Shown here: positions 11,558 to 22,204 of the stretch, in pieces
Layout: the number at the start of each line of letters is the position of its first letter
Numbering within the stretch: position 1 is the stretch's first letter
Assembly (NCBI RefSeq): GCF_036323735.1
Contig: NC_086027.1
Span: 91,148,662-91,212,661 of the forward strand
Source: Rattus norvegicus
Taxonomy: Eukaryota > Chordata > Mammalia > Rodentia > Muridae
Reading direction: 5' to 3'
Length of the DNA stretch: 64,000 nt
Notes under the pieces: generated by a model
What the model saw: only the letters and a program-made list of their open reading frames with translations
Told to the model about the DNA's origin: nothing
Database searches by the model: none
Position numbers and translations under genes: made by a program

Positions 11558-12960
11558 ATTAGAAAACAGCAAGGGCTGACTGTTAACATCACTGCATTTG
11601 GAATTATTTACCAACCAAGCTGAAACATTAAAAAGACCATTCAACTCTTTTGTTGTTATAGTTAGCTTTTTTGTTTTTCTGTTTTTTGTTTTCTCAGTTG
11701 AGTCTAGAAAACTGTTTGCTTTCCCCAGTGTGATCCCGAAAGAAACCGTAGCTAGCTTGTGGGCAGTGAGGGAAATAAAGCGTCTGATAAGTGTTTTCTA
11801 GAAGAAGCATCTGTCTAGAACATCTGCTGTCTTCATTATACCTTTAAATAGACTGTGCCTCTGGGGCAAGCAGGCACCTGCTTTTGTGACACTGTGTTGT
11901 GACAAAGATAAATGCTAGGCCCCTGGTAATTTACTGTCGTGTAGAAGATGCTTCAGGATGAGGAGGGACATAGCCCCTGACTTACAGAATGTGGGTCCAG
12001 CAAGTCCATTTCGAACCTACCCCCGAGAATGTGCCATTTCAAAGATAACGACGTTTCCGACTCTGTGGTAGCCTGAAAAATTTGCTAATTGATATTTTAA
12101 TGTCTGACATAAACACTGCACACATGATGTAGCACAGAGACAAGCCTGTGGCCAGTGCTTCTTGGTGTGTAGACACATGCTGAGTCGAGTCCCTGGATCT
12201 CTTCGTGTGCTTTGAGGAAAGGACCCAAGCAGCCATGGAACAATGTCGACAATTACTGCTCAGCCCTGCATGCAGTAAGGCTGGGTGGGCAGAGGCAACA
12301 GGGACCTACCGAAAACTGTTCTCCGAGTGCTTGTTACATCGGCTGTCAGGTTTTGCAGATTGCAGTCTAACCAAGAATGGTTTCCATAATCAATGACAGA
12401 GAAAGACCTCTGGTTCCAAAAAAATAATGTTTAATCACCAGCATAGCTCATCTTATTAACCAGAGGAGAAATAACTACCCTAGCAAAGAATTTTTAAGCC
12501 AGAATTAAAACATGTTTCAGCTGTCCCCAAAGAATCAGCATTTCCATAAATGCCCTGTTCTCTCTCCTCTCTCTCTCAGACCTTGACACCAGACAAAGGA
12601 ACATCATCAGAGTTAATGAGCAATTAAGATGTTCTTCCCTGTCAGTTAACTAGCCTGCTAATGAGACCAAATAAGCGCTGTCCTTAAAAATGTCAAGACT
12701 TGTATTTTCTAAATATCATGCTTTCTCTGCTCTCTGCAGCTGTAAGACAGGCAAACACTTAACTTTGAAAATGTAACATAGACAGGAGAGAGAAGTGTGC
12801 AAACTTTGTATCATCTAAGTGTGGAATGCAGATTTTCCCCCATGAATGGCCAAAGTGATATCATAACATCTCTCATCTTGTTTATCCGAAATGTTGTCAG
12901 ATGAATTACTTAAGTGCTGAACAGCCTTTTCTCAATGAGTGCATAAAGGTCAAGTTGGGG
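11558..12960. other. Unannotated DNA
   Basis: No exon or interspersed repeat recognised. A short CT-rich patch lies near 12560-12580. Confidence 0.35.
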
Positions 12961-13038
12961 TGTATATTAATCAGGTTTCTCTAAAGGAATAGAAGTAGAT
13001 AAATAGGATAGAGTAGATAAACAGATGGATGAATTGGT

Positions 13039-13098
<60 letters not shown>

Positions 13099-13475
13099 GA
13101 GTGACCTATGGGTTGTGGTCCAACAACAGTTCTCTCCTAATAGAAAGGCCAAGAATCTGGTAGTGTTCAGTCCACGAGGCTGGATGTCTCAGCTGCTCTT
13201 AGTCTATGTTAGGATCCCCAGGAAGTACATCCTAATATCAGTGAAGAAATGCTTCAGCAGCAGGGTAGATGAACTCGCCAGTGAGACTGAGGGCAAGCAG
13301 GCAAAAGTTTCCTTCTTCCATGGCCTTTCATACGGCCTACCAGCAGGACCTGTGGGCCAGATCTAGAGTCCACCCCAAATAATCCAATCAGGAAAGTTCC
13401 TCACAGGTGAGCCCAGCTGCTCGGGTTTCTCTTGAATCCAGACGTAGTCAAGTTGGAACAAAGATTGGCTATCAG
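12961..13475 (+). mobile_element. Rodent LTR (MaLR-like) with internal (GA)n
   Basis: Starts TGTATATTAATCAGGTTTCT. It contains CACGAGGCTGGATGTCTCAG, GGGCAAGCAGGCAAAAG and TTTCCTTCTTCCATGGCCTT, and ends near GTAGTCAAGTTGG...CTATCA. This is a familiar rodent LTR arrangement. A (GA)n run occupies 13042-13094. I found no convincing target duplication, so the class is tentative. Confidence 0.65.
13042..13094. repeat. (GA)n microsatellite
   Basis: About 26 GA units inside the LTR-like element. Confidence 0.97.
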
Positions 13476-13755
13476 AGGATAAATATAGAATTGATCCAAA
13501 CCATAGCCCTAGTGTGGGTTCCAGTTCCACCTTGGATGCAATGAGACACGAGAAGGACATGAATACAGACATGGGCACAGTGGAGGAGGTGGGTAAGAGC
13601 TATGGGGGGATGAAGGGGACTGTGGTTCTAATAAACATTGCAAAGTGGAGACCAGGGTTACAAATTTCCATGAGGGAGACAAAAGTAGGAACCAGGCCTT
13701 GAAGATTCTAGTGTATGGCTAAGTCTTTGCCTGTGAACCTGAGGATAGTCTATAC

Positions 13756-13959
13756 CAGTGGTTCTCAACCTTCCTAATGCTACAACTCTTTAATACAGTT
13801 CCACATGTTATGGTGACCCCCAACCATAAAATTATTTAGTTGCTACTTCGTAATTGTAATGTTGCTACTATTATGAGTAGTAATGTAAATATCTCATAGG
13901 CAGGATAACTGATATGTGACCCCCCAAAGGGGTTGAGACCTGCAGGTTGAGAACCACTG
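13756..13959. mobile_element. URR1-like hAT DNA transposon (non-autonomous)
   Basis: A 204-bp element with a perfect 16-bp terminal inverted repeat, CAGTGGTTCTCAACCT. It is flanked by an 8-bp duplication matching at 6 of 8 bases (GTCTATAC at 13748 and TTCTAGAC at 13960). Eight-base duplications and CAGTGG termini are typical of hAT elements. No transposase. Confidence 0.88.
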
Positions 13960-13989
13960 TTCTAGACCATGGAGAGTAGGGGAGTAACT

Positions 13990-14098
13990 GCTGGGAATGG
14001 TGGTTCAAACCTATAATTCCTGCACTCAGGCTGAAGCAGAAAGATCACAAGTTTGAAGTCAGTCTGGGGTACTTAGACCTTATCTCAAAAAGAAGTGA
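13990..14098 (+). mobile_element. Old B1 (PB1-like) SINE
   Basis: GGGAATGGTGGTTCAAACCT, TTCCTGCACTCAGGCTGAAG, AGTCTGGGGTACTTAGACC and a final TCTCAAAAAG follow the B1 layout. Diverged copy. Confidence 0.85.
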
Positions 14099-14409
14099 AA
14101 CAAAACAAACACATACTACCCAAAGCAAAGAAAACAAGCAAAGAGCAAGGACTAAGGGAATAAGGAAATCAAATGTGTTTGAAAATCACTGTGCTAAGTG
14201 TGGGGGTAATGGGACCTCAGTGATGGTCAGCATCCCAGCACCATTGTTAGGGGTGCATGTGTGGGTGCCCTGAGTGGCACCTGAGGCCGAGCTGACTAGA
14301 GTAAAGCGGACAGGGAACCCAGTGTCCAGCCCAGACCGTGCGCTTAGTCCTCTGCTTTTGCCTGTCCTAGGAGCTAGCAATTGTGGTGTTTTCATCAGCA
14401 ATAATAATT

Positions 14410-14690
14410 ACAGGTGTTCTAGGGCTGCCATAATAAAGGACCACAGACAGAGTAGATTAAAGAACAGAAATCCTTCTTCTCACATCTTCTGAAGCTACAA
14501 GGTCAAGAGCAAGGATGTCAATCGGTTTGTTTCTCCTGAGAATTATCTAGCTAGCTATCCCCCAGGTTCACTGTGATCCTTCTTCTGTTCCTGGCTCTCT
14601 GAGGGTACAAACTCCCTCTTATCAGGAAACATTCAGATCGAATAAGGACTCGTTCTAACAGCTTCTTTTTTTTGTTAGAAATTAATTGCT
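14410..14690 (-). mobile_element. Ancient MLT1-like LTR (antisense)
   Basis: TTCTAGGGCTGCCATAATAA, then AACAGAAATCCTTCTTCTCA and GGTTTGTTTCTCCTGAG, match the reverse complement of the MLT1 3' region. Confidence 0.75.
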
Positions 14691-14794
14691 TTGATTGATA
14701 AAAGTTGTATTTGTTTATTCATGAACAGCACGATGTTTTGAACTAAGTAGATAGTGTGGAATAGCTGGTTTAAACTAAGTAGCACACTTCACCT

Positions 14795-14796
<2 letters not shown>

Positions 14797-14836
<40 letters not shown>
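14797..14836. repeat. (CA)n microsatellite
   Basis: About 20 CA units at the left edge of the L1 remnant. Confidence 0.95.
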
Positions 14837-14837
<1 letters not shown>

Positions 14838-15214
14838 TTTATCTATTGTTCAACATGCCCCGACTCCTGGTATGCACTATTTTATCCAGAAAGTCAGGCT
14901 ACATTTGCCTCTCTGGCCTGACTTATACACTTAATATAGTTCAGGCCCACCGTGTTGTTGCAAATGTCAGGGTTCCCTTTTTAAGGAGACTGCTGCTCCA
15001 CTCTATACATATTATTTCCTCTACTACTTACACAGTCACAGGCACAGGCACTTAGATTGATTCCATGCTGGCTCTTGTGAATACTGCCAGACTGTAAAAA
15101 GTGCAGATATCTCTTAATACCAAGTGCCTGTCTTTACATAAATGCCCAGTAGTAGAGTGTCTAGATTTTACCTTAGTTCTGCTCTTAACTTTGTAAGGAG
15201 CCTCCATGTCGATT

Positions 15215-15424
15215 GTCTTTTTTTTCCTGATGCTGAGATAAAATGCTCGGACAAAGCAGCTTAAAGGTAAAAGGTCTCCCTTTGAGTCCCAGTTGAAGAG
15301 TGCAGTCCCGTCACTGTGACAAGGGGCTGGGAAGGATGAACAAGCCAGCCACCGTTGTCCTTGGTCTGTAGTCCAGCACTCACTGAAGCCCAGGGGAGGT
15401 GCTGGCTGTACACACACATGCTTG
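15215..15424. mobile_element. Probable MaLR-type LTR fragment
   Basis: TGCTGAGATAAAATGCTCGG and CAAAGCAGCTTAAAGG resemble the 5' part of rodent MaLR LTRs. Short, diverged, tentative. Confidence 0.4.
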
Positions 15425-15715
15425 CACATGTAGAGGTCAGAGGTCATGATCACATTCCTTTCTCTGTTGCCCTCCACCTTTTTTGTTTGTTTGGTTTTGC
15501 TTTTGAGACAAGGTTCCCTGTTGATGTATAAGTTTCTGGTTCAGCTACACTGTTGTGCCAACAGGCACCTGGGATCCTCCCATCTCTACCTCGCTGGGGC
15601 CAGGATTTCTGATGGGAAAGAGTGCACTGACTTCTTATACGTGCTCTGGAGACCAAACGCTGGTCCTTGAGTTTTCACAAGTGCAGCAAGCCCGTTAGCA
15701 TCCACGCCCAGCTGC
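15425..15715 (-). mobile_element. B4 SINE inserted in the L1
   Basis: The full antisense B4 layout is present: AGAGGTCAGAGGTCATGATC, TTGCCCTCCACC, TTTTGAGACAAGGTTCCCTG, GGGATCCTCCCATCTCTACC, then a B2-like tail around GCAGCAAGCCCGTTAGC. Confidence 0.85.
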
Positions 15716-16390
15716 ACACTGCTTTGCAAAGTGAGCCACAGACTCTGTTCCCATCAGCACAAGGACTGGCTTCCTCCCAAACCCCCACCAAGTAGCCAGG
15801 GACATAGCTCATCGTAGGTTTGTTTTAATGCATTTTCTTCATGGTTGGTGACACTGAATATTTTTTCAAATACTCGTTGGTGCTTCACGCGTCTGTTTTT
15901 GAGACATCTACTCAGATCCTTTCCCAACTTCACATTGGGTCACTTGTTTCCTCCCTGTTGAATTGTTCAAGTAGCAAATATTAATATATTCTAGATATTA
16001 ATCCTTATGTCCATGGTTTGTGGGCATTTCCCCTATTCCTGTGCTGTCTGTAAATTTCATTCATTGTTGGTTGTGGAAGGTTTGTTGTTTTTGTTTTTGT
16101 TTTTGTTTTTCTTTTAGTTTGAAATTGAGTTTATCTGTGTTTGCCTTTGTGAAAGTATGTTCTTTAGAGGTGGTGTGTGTGTATTTGTTTGTTTATAATT
16201 TTTTTTTCTGACTGGTACTGTGGAGCTTCTCTCATGATTTCTGGTTCTTTCATTTCGGCTTTAGTAATTTTATGCTTTTAGGTCTTATGTTTTCTTCTGC
16301 CTGCTTTGAGTTGTTTTGTGCATATATGGTATGAAATGCAGGTATAAAATCATTCCTCTGTGGGTGGGTATCTGAAAGCCTCATTTTAAC

Positions 16391-17300
16391 TTAGTCACAT
16401 GTGAGGTAGTCTAGATTAAGGCTCTAAGACATACATGTATAGGGAATGAATTCAGCCCCCGATAACAACAGTACTAACAATAGTTTTAATTTTCTATTAA
16501 ATGCTATAAATGTTTTACTAGCTTAGTTTCTATTTTTGTTCTCTGTTCATTCTTTCCAATTTGATTAAAAATAGAAAATTTTAGTGTTAGAGGGTTTTTC
16601 TGAAACATTAGTCTAAAAAATATAAGTTAATTTTTATAAAGCACTGGGTATTAGTATCTTCTTGGTTAATGTTACGTTTCCTGTAGAAATTTCTACTACA
16701 GGGTTTGTCGTTTTTTTTTTTTATTTCCCTAGTCTTTTTAATGGATAGCTGGAAAAGGCTTTGGAATGTAAACTTTCAAAATGTTTTCCAGCCTACAGAT
16801 AACATCCGTCCAGCTATATACATAGCCTTCCAGTTTAATGAAAAGGTAGAATTTTAAAACCATATTAAGAGTAGGAGGGAAGACTTCATCAGCCACACAA
16901 TTTACCTCAAGAACAGGGAGTACAATGCAATGGCTTCACTGATTTCCAGCCAGTAGACAATAATCTTTGATTTCCATTGAGCGTGCATGGCAACCATATG
17001 CCCAAGGCACAAAGATTGAGTTTGCTACTCAACTTAGAAAAGTGCACTTAGTCCTCAACACTGGCTGGTTGCCTCTAAGTGTCAGTCACACAGCTTCAGA
17101 CAGTGCTCTGACCCCTAAGTCAGAATCCATAGCAGGTAGGGGTGGTGGGTGTCCACAGACAGCAGCGTGGTCGAGGAGCTGCACTCATCACAGGCGTTCC
17201 TGGTGATTCAAGCACAGCCTTGCTGTGGGCCACAGAGCTAGCTGATCGGCTAAGAACGGGCTCCTTTCCCTCTGCATCTGTGAAAGGAAAGTAGGAACCT
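16391..17300. other. Unannotated AT-rich DNA
   Basis: No exon or repeat recognised apart from T runs near 16710-16722. A (GTTTTT)n patch at 16083-16118 lies just upstream, within the L1. Confidence 0.35.
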
Positions 17301-17319
17301 GGGCTTCTCTGTTTGTTTC

Positions 17320-17470
17320 TTTGCTTATTTGAGTCAGGGTCTCAATAGACAGCCCTGACTGGTCTGAAATTCCCTATGAAGACTAGGCTGGTCTCAAACT
17401 TAGTGAGACCTGCCTACCTCTACTTCCAGAGTGCTGGCATTGATGATGGTGTGCACCACCACATCCAGCT
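17320..17470 (-). mobile_element. B1 SINE
   Basis: GAGTCAGGGTCTCAATAGAC, GACTAGGCTGGTCTCAAACT, CTTCCAGAGTGCTGGCATTG and GGTGTGCACCACCACATCCA follow antisense B1 from its 3' to its 5' end. Confidence 0.88.
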
Positions 17471-17550
17471 GTGCACCACCACATCCAGCTGTGCACCACC
17501 ACATCCAGCTGTGCACCACCACATCCAGCTGTGCACCACCACATCCAGTA
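17451..17550. repeat. Five-unit 20-bp minisatellite grown from the B1 5' end
   Basis: The unit GTGCACCACCACATCCAGCT is repeated five times in exact 20-bp register. Units 1-4 are identical and the last differs at two bases. The first unit is the terminal segment of the adjoining antisense B1, so the array arose by local tandem duplication. No spacers, so not CRISPR. Confidence 0.97.
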
Positions 17551-18324
17551 TGCACTTTTTTTGTTGTTTTGCTTTTTACCATTAAAACTATACATAAAAC
17601 CATCTTCCTTAACAATTACCTGGCTATCCTAAAATTTGTATATATAAATTGAATAGTATATGGAGAACCCATATTATACAAGGATATGAATAAGGTAGGT
17701 TTCTCTAAACCCCTTCCACATGTAGAGATAGTTTCCTTATATATCTCCATGTGGGACAAAGAATCCATTAAGACAAACTTTCATCACATCCCAGCTCTTA
17801 TGGAAATTTATGCAATTAAGAAAATATAAAATAGGATGATTTTTCCGAATGCTATGCTCTGGGCTTAAGACTCTTGAAGAATGTTAACATAATGCAGTGA
17901 ATTTTAATGATTATTGCTTATAGTGTCTTTTAAAAAATGTTTGCCTTTTAACATGTTTCTTATTAGAGAGGAATGAAATTTTTTCATTCCTAATTAGAGC
18001 TGGCTATAGTGTGGTGGTCGGGCTGTGCCATTTAAGAAGAGCTCAGCTGACACTTAGACTCAGAGAAAAGGACTTGTCTGTGAGCTGTTTGGCAGCAGTT
18101 TGGCCTGTAAATTTACCCGAAGTCCTCATTAACACAACTATTATTGGGGCTATCACTCTGTGGAAGCCTTGGAGATGGTTGGTCCAGACTACCTTGGCAC
18201 AGTGCACCCTACGAAGAGGGGTTGCCATTGGCCAAGAGCCATACCAACTGTCAATCCCCAAGCTTACCCTGACATCATGTTGTTCCACTTGTTTCTTGTT
18301 TCTGCCACATCACCTGGGTTACTC
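17551..18324. other. Unannotated AT-rich DNA
   Basis: No exon or repeat recognised. Confidence 0.35.
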
Positions 18325-18490
18325 CATTTTCCATTGCCAATAACACAGTAATACAGGTGAGTTACAAAGACGAAAGGTCTATTTGGACTGTAGTTATAGA
18401 CATTCAAGGTTAAGGCCTGCATCTAGTGATGGCCTCCTACTGAGAGTCTCAGGTGACACAAGGCATAGGCACGCACTGTTACAGTGTCTC
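18325..18490 (-). mobile_element. Ancient MaLR LTR remnant (antisense)
   Basis: TTACAAAGACGAAAGGTCTA, GGTTAAGGCCTGCATCTAGT and GATGGCCTCCTACTGAGAG resemble the reverse complement of MST/MLT1-type LTRs. Confidence 0.55.
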
Positions 18491-19117
18491 CTGTGTCTCC
18501 TTCATAAAGTCACTGGGATTCCAGCATGCTGAGTAACACTCTAATTCAGCAGTTCTTAACCTGTGGGTCCTGACATAACTCTGTCTCAGAGTCACTGATG
18601 ACACCTGAGTAGTCCCTTCCTTTAGCCAGTGCATTCTTGGACTTCTAGGTACCCCATCTCTGGAGTCCTTTAGTGATAGCTGCAGGGGATATTGTGTTTT
18701 CCCCTTGAACTGAAGGCAAATCCAGCCTAGGCCTTGGGAGAGTTACCTGCTGGTTCCAAAGGGCTTGTTTTAGGAATCAGGGTGAAAGCCATACATTCTA
18801 CCTGGAAATAGAACAACGTATTTTTTCTTTTATTTCAATATTGTTTCCTTTGTACTACATTTCCTGTAGCCTTACATTCCTGTTAAAAACCAGAATGCAA
18901 GGATTACTTGGAGCTTAGCGTCATCTAATTACAGAGTATAATCACCAAATTTGACCCATAACAGCTGGCAGGAAGACCTGGCTCTGGAATGTTACAAGAA
19001 CAAATGGCAGAAGCTGCCACAGCTTGGGGAAGCTAGGTGCTAGTGATGACACAGTGGTCCTGAGTGTGCTGGACAACGAGCGTGCCCTGGCCCTTGTTGG
19101 CTGTTGTCTTAATAAAA

Positions 19118-19196
19118 TAGGCTGGCCTTGAGCTTTGTGTCCTCCCAGCTTTCCCATGCGAGTGCTAGGAAATCAGGTGTGCTCCACCGTGCCATG
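19118..19196 (-). mobile_element. Truncated B1-like SINE
   Basis: AGGCTGGCCTTGAGC, GCGAGTGCTAGGAAATCAGG and CTCCACCGTGCCATG match the antisense B1 5' half. Confidence 0.6.
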
Positions 19197-19311
19197 TTGT
19201 GTTAGTTATTTTGATCCTCTGAAATATTGACCAGATGGATGTTTGTATTGCTTGGGGATTTTCTTTTCAGAGAGACTTAAAGAATTATCAACATCTTGTT
19301 GGTTGACCAAC

Positions 19312-19708
19312 TGTCTTAGTTGGGTTTTCTATTCTTGCGCAAACATCATGGCCAAGAAGCAAGTTGGGGAGGAAATGGTTTACTCACCTTACACTTCCAC
19401 ATTGCTGTTCATCACCAAAGAAGTCAGGACTGGAACTCAAGCGGGTCAGGAAGCAGGAGCTGATGCAAAGGCCATGGAGGGATGTTATTTACTCGCTTGT
19501 TTCCCCTGGCTTGCTCAGCTTGCTCTCTTATAGAACCCAGGACTACCAGTCTAAAGATGGTACCACCCACAATAGGCCCTCCCCCTTGATCACTAACTGA
19601 GAAAATGCCTTACACTTGGATCTCATGGAGGCATTTCCTCAAGGGAGGCTCCTTTCTCTGTGATAACTCCAGCTTGTGTCAAGTTGACACACAAAACCAG
19701 CCAGTGCA
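19312..19708 (+). mobile_element. Intact MT-type MaLR solo LTR with target duplication
   Basis: A 397-bp element starting TGTCTTAGTTGGGTTTTC and ending CCAGCCAGTGCA, so TG...CA. It is flanked on both sides by the 5-bp duplication CCAAC (19307-19311 and 19709-19713), which fits ERVL-MaLR integration. No internal retroviral sequence remains, so this is a solo LTR. Confidence 0.9.
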
Positions 19709-19779
19709 CCAACTCTGTAAGTTAAGTTTCCTTGTGCCTTGCACTCCCACCTCTGATGTGCGATGCACCAGGGCGGCAT

Positions 19780-19868
19780 AAAAGGGAGGAAGGAGTTCCT
19801 TACATTACTGGAGAACAGGGAGGAGTCGGAGCTGACCTGGGCATGCCTTCCTCTTATCGGTCTGAGCT
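19780..19868 (+). repeat. Left arm of an 89-bp inverted duplication
   Basis: This 89-bp segment is repeated in inverted orientation at 20664-20752 with no indel and 84 of 89 identical bases. It begins AAAAGGGAGGAAGGAGTTCC and ends TCTTATCGGTCTGAGCT. Homology stops abruptly at both ends. The family is unknown to me. Confidence 0.93.
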
Positions 19869-19899
19869 ATTAAAGTCATACTAGTCTATGACTTTAATA
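19868..19899. repeat. Perfect 13-bp-stem hairpin at the inner end of the left arm
   Basis: TATTAAAGTCATA and TATGACTTTAATA are exact reverse complements around the 6-base loop CTAGTC. The stem abuts the last base of the inverted-duplication arm. Confidence 0.9.
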
Positions 19900-20663
19900 A
19901 TGACATCTTGCTATTTTCTGGGATATAAGAACTTTGAGTTGGGAGGAACCTCGACAATATTGTCAGCAATCAGTAGGTGTTCCCTGTATCCCTTCCCACT
20001 TACAGAAAGAATTATGAGTCTCTGGACATCTTGCAAAGCAGATTACAGATCAGGAATACTTCTGTCCTTTATATATGGTTGCCAAGTTGTTTCTTACGAG
20101 GATTAAAACTGAAATATCATGATTAACTGACCTTAATTTAAAATGGGTTTTACATTAGATATTTTATGATGGTTATTAAGTGAAATTTTGCCAGCCAGAT
20201 CAACGCTGCCTATTAAGAATTTGATCACTGTGCTTTAAAAAATATGTGCAAGATGGACAAAGGAACCTAGAGGAGTTTAGCATCTGTGTCACTCCAGTCT
20301 GTGGTGAATCCTCCCTTCTGCAGCCGACCAAGCCCAAGCTGGAATCCCAGCTGGATAGACACTGCAGGACTTATGGGGGTTTGTGGAGAGGGAGTTATGC
20401 CATCCGGTGCATCTGAGATGCATGTCAGAGGTGGGGGTGCAAGGCACATGGAAATGTCCCCTCGTTTTCCTTCCTTCCCCTGACCCTACACAGTGAACAC
20501 ACGAGAGGCTCAGCACACCCTCCTCAAGTTCTTGCTGCCCGCGTTTCTTCAGAGGAAGGAACCATGTCAGAGAGCAAAGTAGCCTGTCCCTTAGCCAAGG
20601 TCACACGGGAAAAGTGAGCAGTTTTTCCTTTCACTTCAGCAATTGGGTTTTACTTTCCAGTCA

Positions 20664-20752
20664 AGCTCAGACTGATAAGAGGAAGTCATGCCCAGGTCAC
20701 CTCTGACTCCTCCCAGTTCTCCAGTAATGTAAGGAACTCCTTCCTCCCTTTT
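20664..20752 (-). repeat. Right arm of the 89-bp inverted duplication
   Basis: Reverse complement of 19780-19868 with five substitutions. It lies in otherwise continuous-looking single-copy DNA, with a weak MIR-like phrase (TTAGCCAAGGTCACACGG) about 50-75 bp to the left. The spacer between arms is 795 bp. Confidence 0.93.
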
Positions 20753-22204
20753 CCCTGTCTTTGTCTTTGTCAAGTGGCCACACCAGTCGCTGCATCCCAA
20801 AGCTGAATGAGCCTGAACCTAAGCCCACAGCTCCATTAGCCACACCTGTCTGCTGTCAATTCCTAAGGCTCCTTGTGCTGTCCTACCAACAAGTGAATGT
20901 CTGCCTTTTCTAAGTGTCTTGATAGTTACAAGTCTCATATTTTTCCATAGGAAGTGGTTTCCACAAGCATATTCATGTGTTGACAGTTCTAATTAATACA
21001 ACTAATTAGCCCTGACAGTCAAACTGCGAAAAGAAGACCCATTCATAAATTTGTTCTCTTGTGACTCTGTGCTGAATCTAGTCTTTAATCATTTCTGTAT
21101 ACGGGCAGTGGGACATCTTACTAAAGTCTTTCACCTTTATTTCTGTAAGGAAATTTTACCAAAATTAATGTATGGTTGGAATTTAATTTTCCACTGTGCA
21201 GAAACTGGTAAGGATCAGAGATGGTAATCTTTCTAGAGAGAAATAAGCAAGAAGCTGGAGGACAGGCAGGAGGAAGGCATACGAGTGTGGTGATGATGCA
21301 CTAGAGGCCCCGGGTCCTCTGTGAGCATCCCTGAGAACAGGTTGGAGAGCCCACTCCTCTCACCTGCCGTCCACTCAGGAAATTCTTTTACTGCTGCTGT
21401 TCCCTTGGTGCTCTGGTCTCCACAGAGCTCCCCTTCTGCAGTGTGGGGGAGGGGCGGACCCAGAACTGCTCTCCATCCTTTCCTGTTCACACCTGCAGTT
21501 CACAGAAGAACTGCCCTGCTGCCTTGACCAACTCTGAGTCCTCCAGCCATCGAGGATGCCTGTAAGGAAACAGATCTGGCCAAGTTCCCGCCATCTCAGT
21601 GTTGCCGAGTCTAGGGCCCTTCCTTCCTTGGCTTACCTTACGGAGCTAACTTGCTTCCTTCCCAGACCTTTCTACTCCTCCTGCCCTCCTAATGCCAGGC
21701 GATCTGCCTTCCTTGCTGTGCCCTAGCCTCCCTGCATGCTCTCGCTCTTGTCAACCTCTAAATGTTGGTTCTCCTCATGGCTGCATTCTAGGACCCTCTT
21801 TCTTCTCCCAAGTCTTCAGTTACTGTTCATAGGCCAGTAAGTCCCACACCTGTCTCCTCAGTGCTTCTGAAGTTATAGATAAACCTACCCGAGGGCATCT
21901 CAAAAGCTGCTGTTCACAACCGGATTTGTAATTCTTTCCCCTTCCCCCATTTGTCAATCTAAGGTAGGCTGCTGTAGTAGCCCAGTGTCCTGATGCTCTC
22001 CCCGAGTGTCCTGGTGTCCGAGTGTCCACTTCTTGTCACCTCTGCTAGAACCCTCATTGCCTTTGACTGGATGATCAGAGTTTAAAAATGGAGCAGTATG
22101 AAGCCCAATCACACAAGCTCATAGTTCGGTCCCTAAAGGTGTTGGGCATCCTCAGAGCATCCAACTTTCTAAAGGGCTGCTGGGTTGAACTGACCTCTAG
22201 GGTG
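20753..22204. other. Unannotated DNA
   Basis: No exon or interspersed repeat recognised. C/T-rich stretches occur around 21600-21800. Confidence 0.35.

Larger units (their letters stand above)
14850..16390 (-). mobile_element. Ancient L1 3' region, split by younger repeats
   Basis: Read on the + strand this is antisense L1: GTGTTGTTGCAAATGTCAGG, GATTGATTCCATGCTGGCTC, AATGCCCAGTAGTAGAGTGT, then after an interruption CTACTCAGATCCTTTCCCAA, ATTCTAGATATTAATCCTTA and TTTGAGTTGTTTTGTGCATA. The order is collinear with old L1 3' sequence. The block 15215-15715 is foreign. No intact ORF2. Confidence 0.88.

Noticed and set aside
17451..17550. CRISPR-like array
   Set aside because: The 20-bp units are directly contiguous with no spacers, derive from a B1, and the DNA is mammalian.
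18545..18600. Possible URR1 terminal fragment (CAGTTCTTAACCTGTGGGTC)
   Set aside because: Only about 25 bases match and no partner end or duplication is visible.
20580..20625. MIR-like phrase beside the right inverted arm
   Set aside because: A single 18-base match (TTAGCCAAGGTCACACGG) is too short to call.
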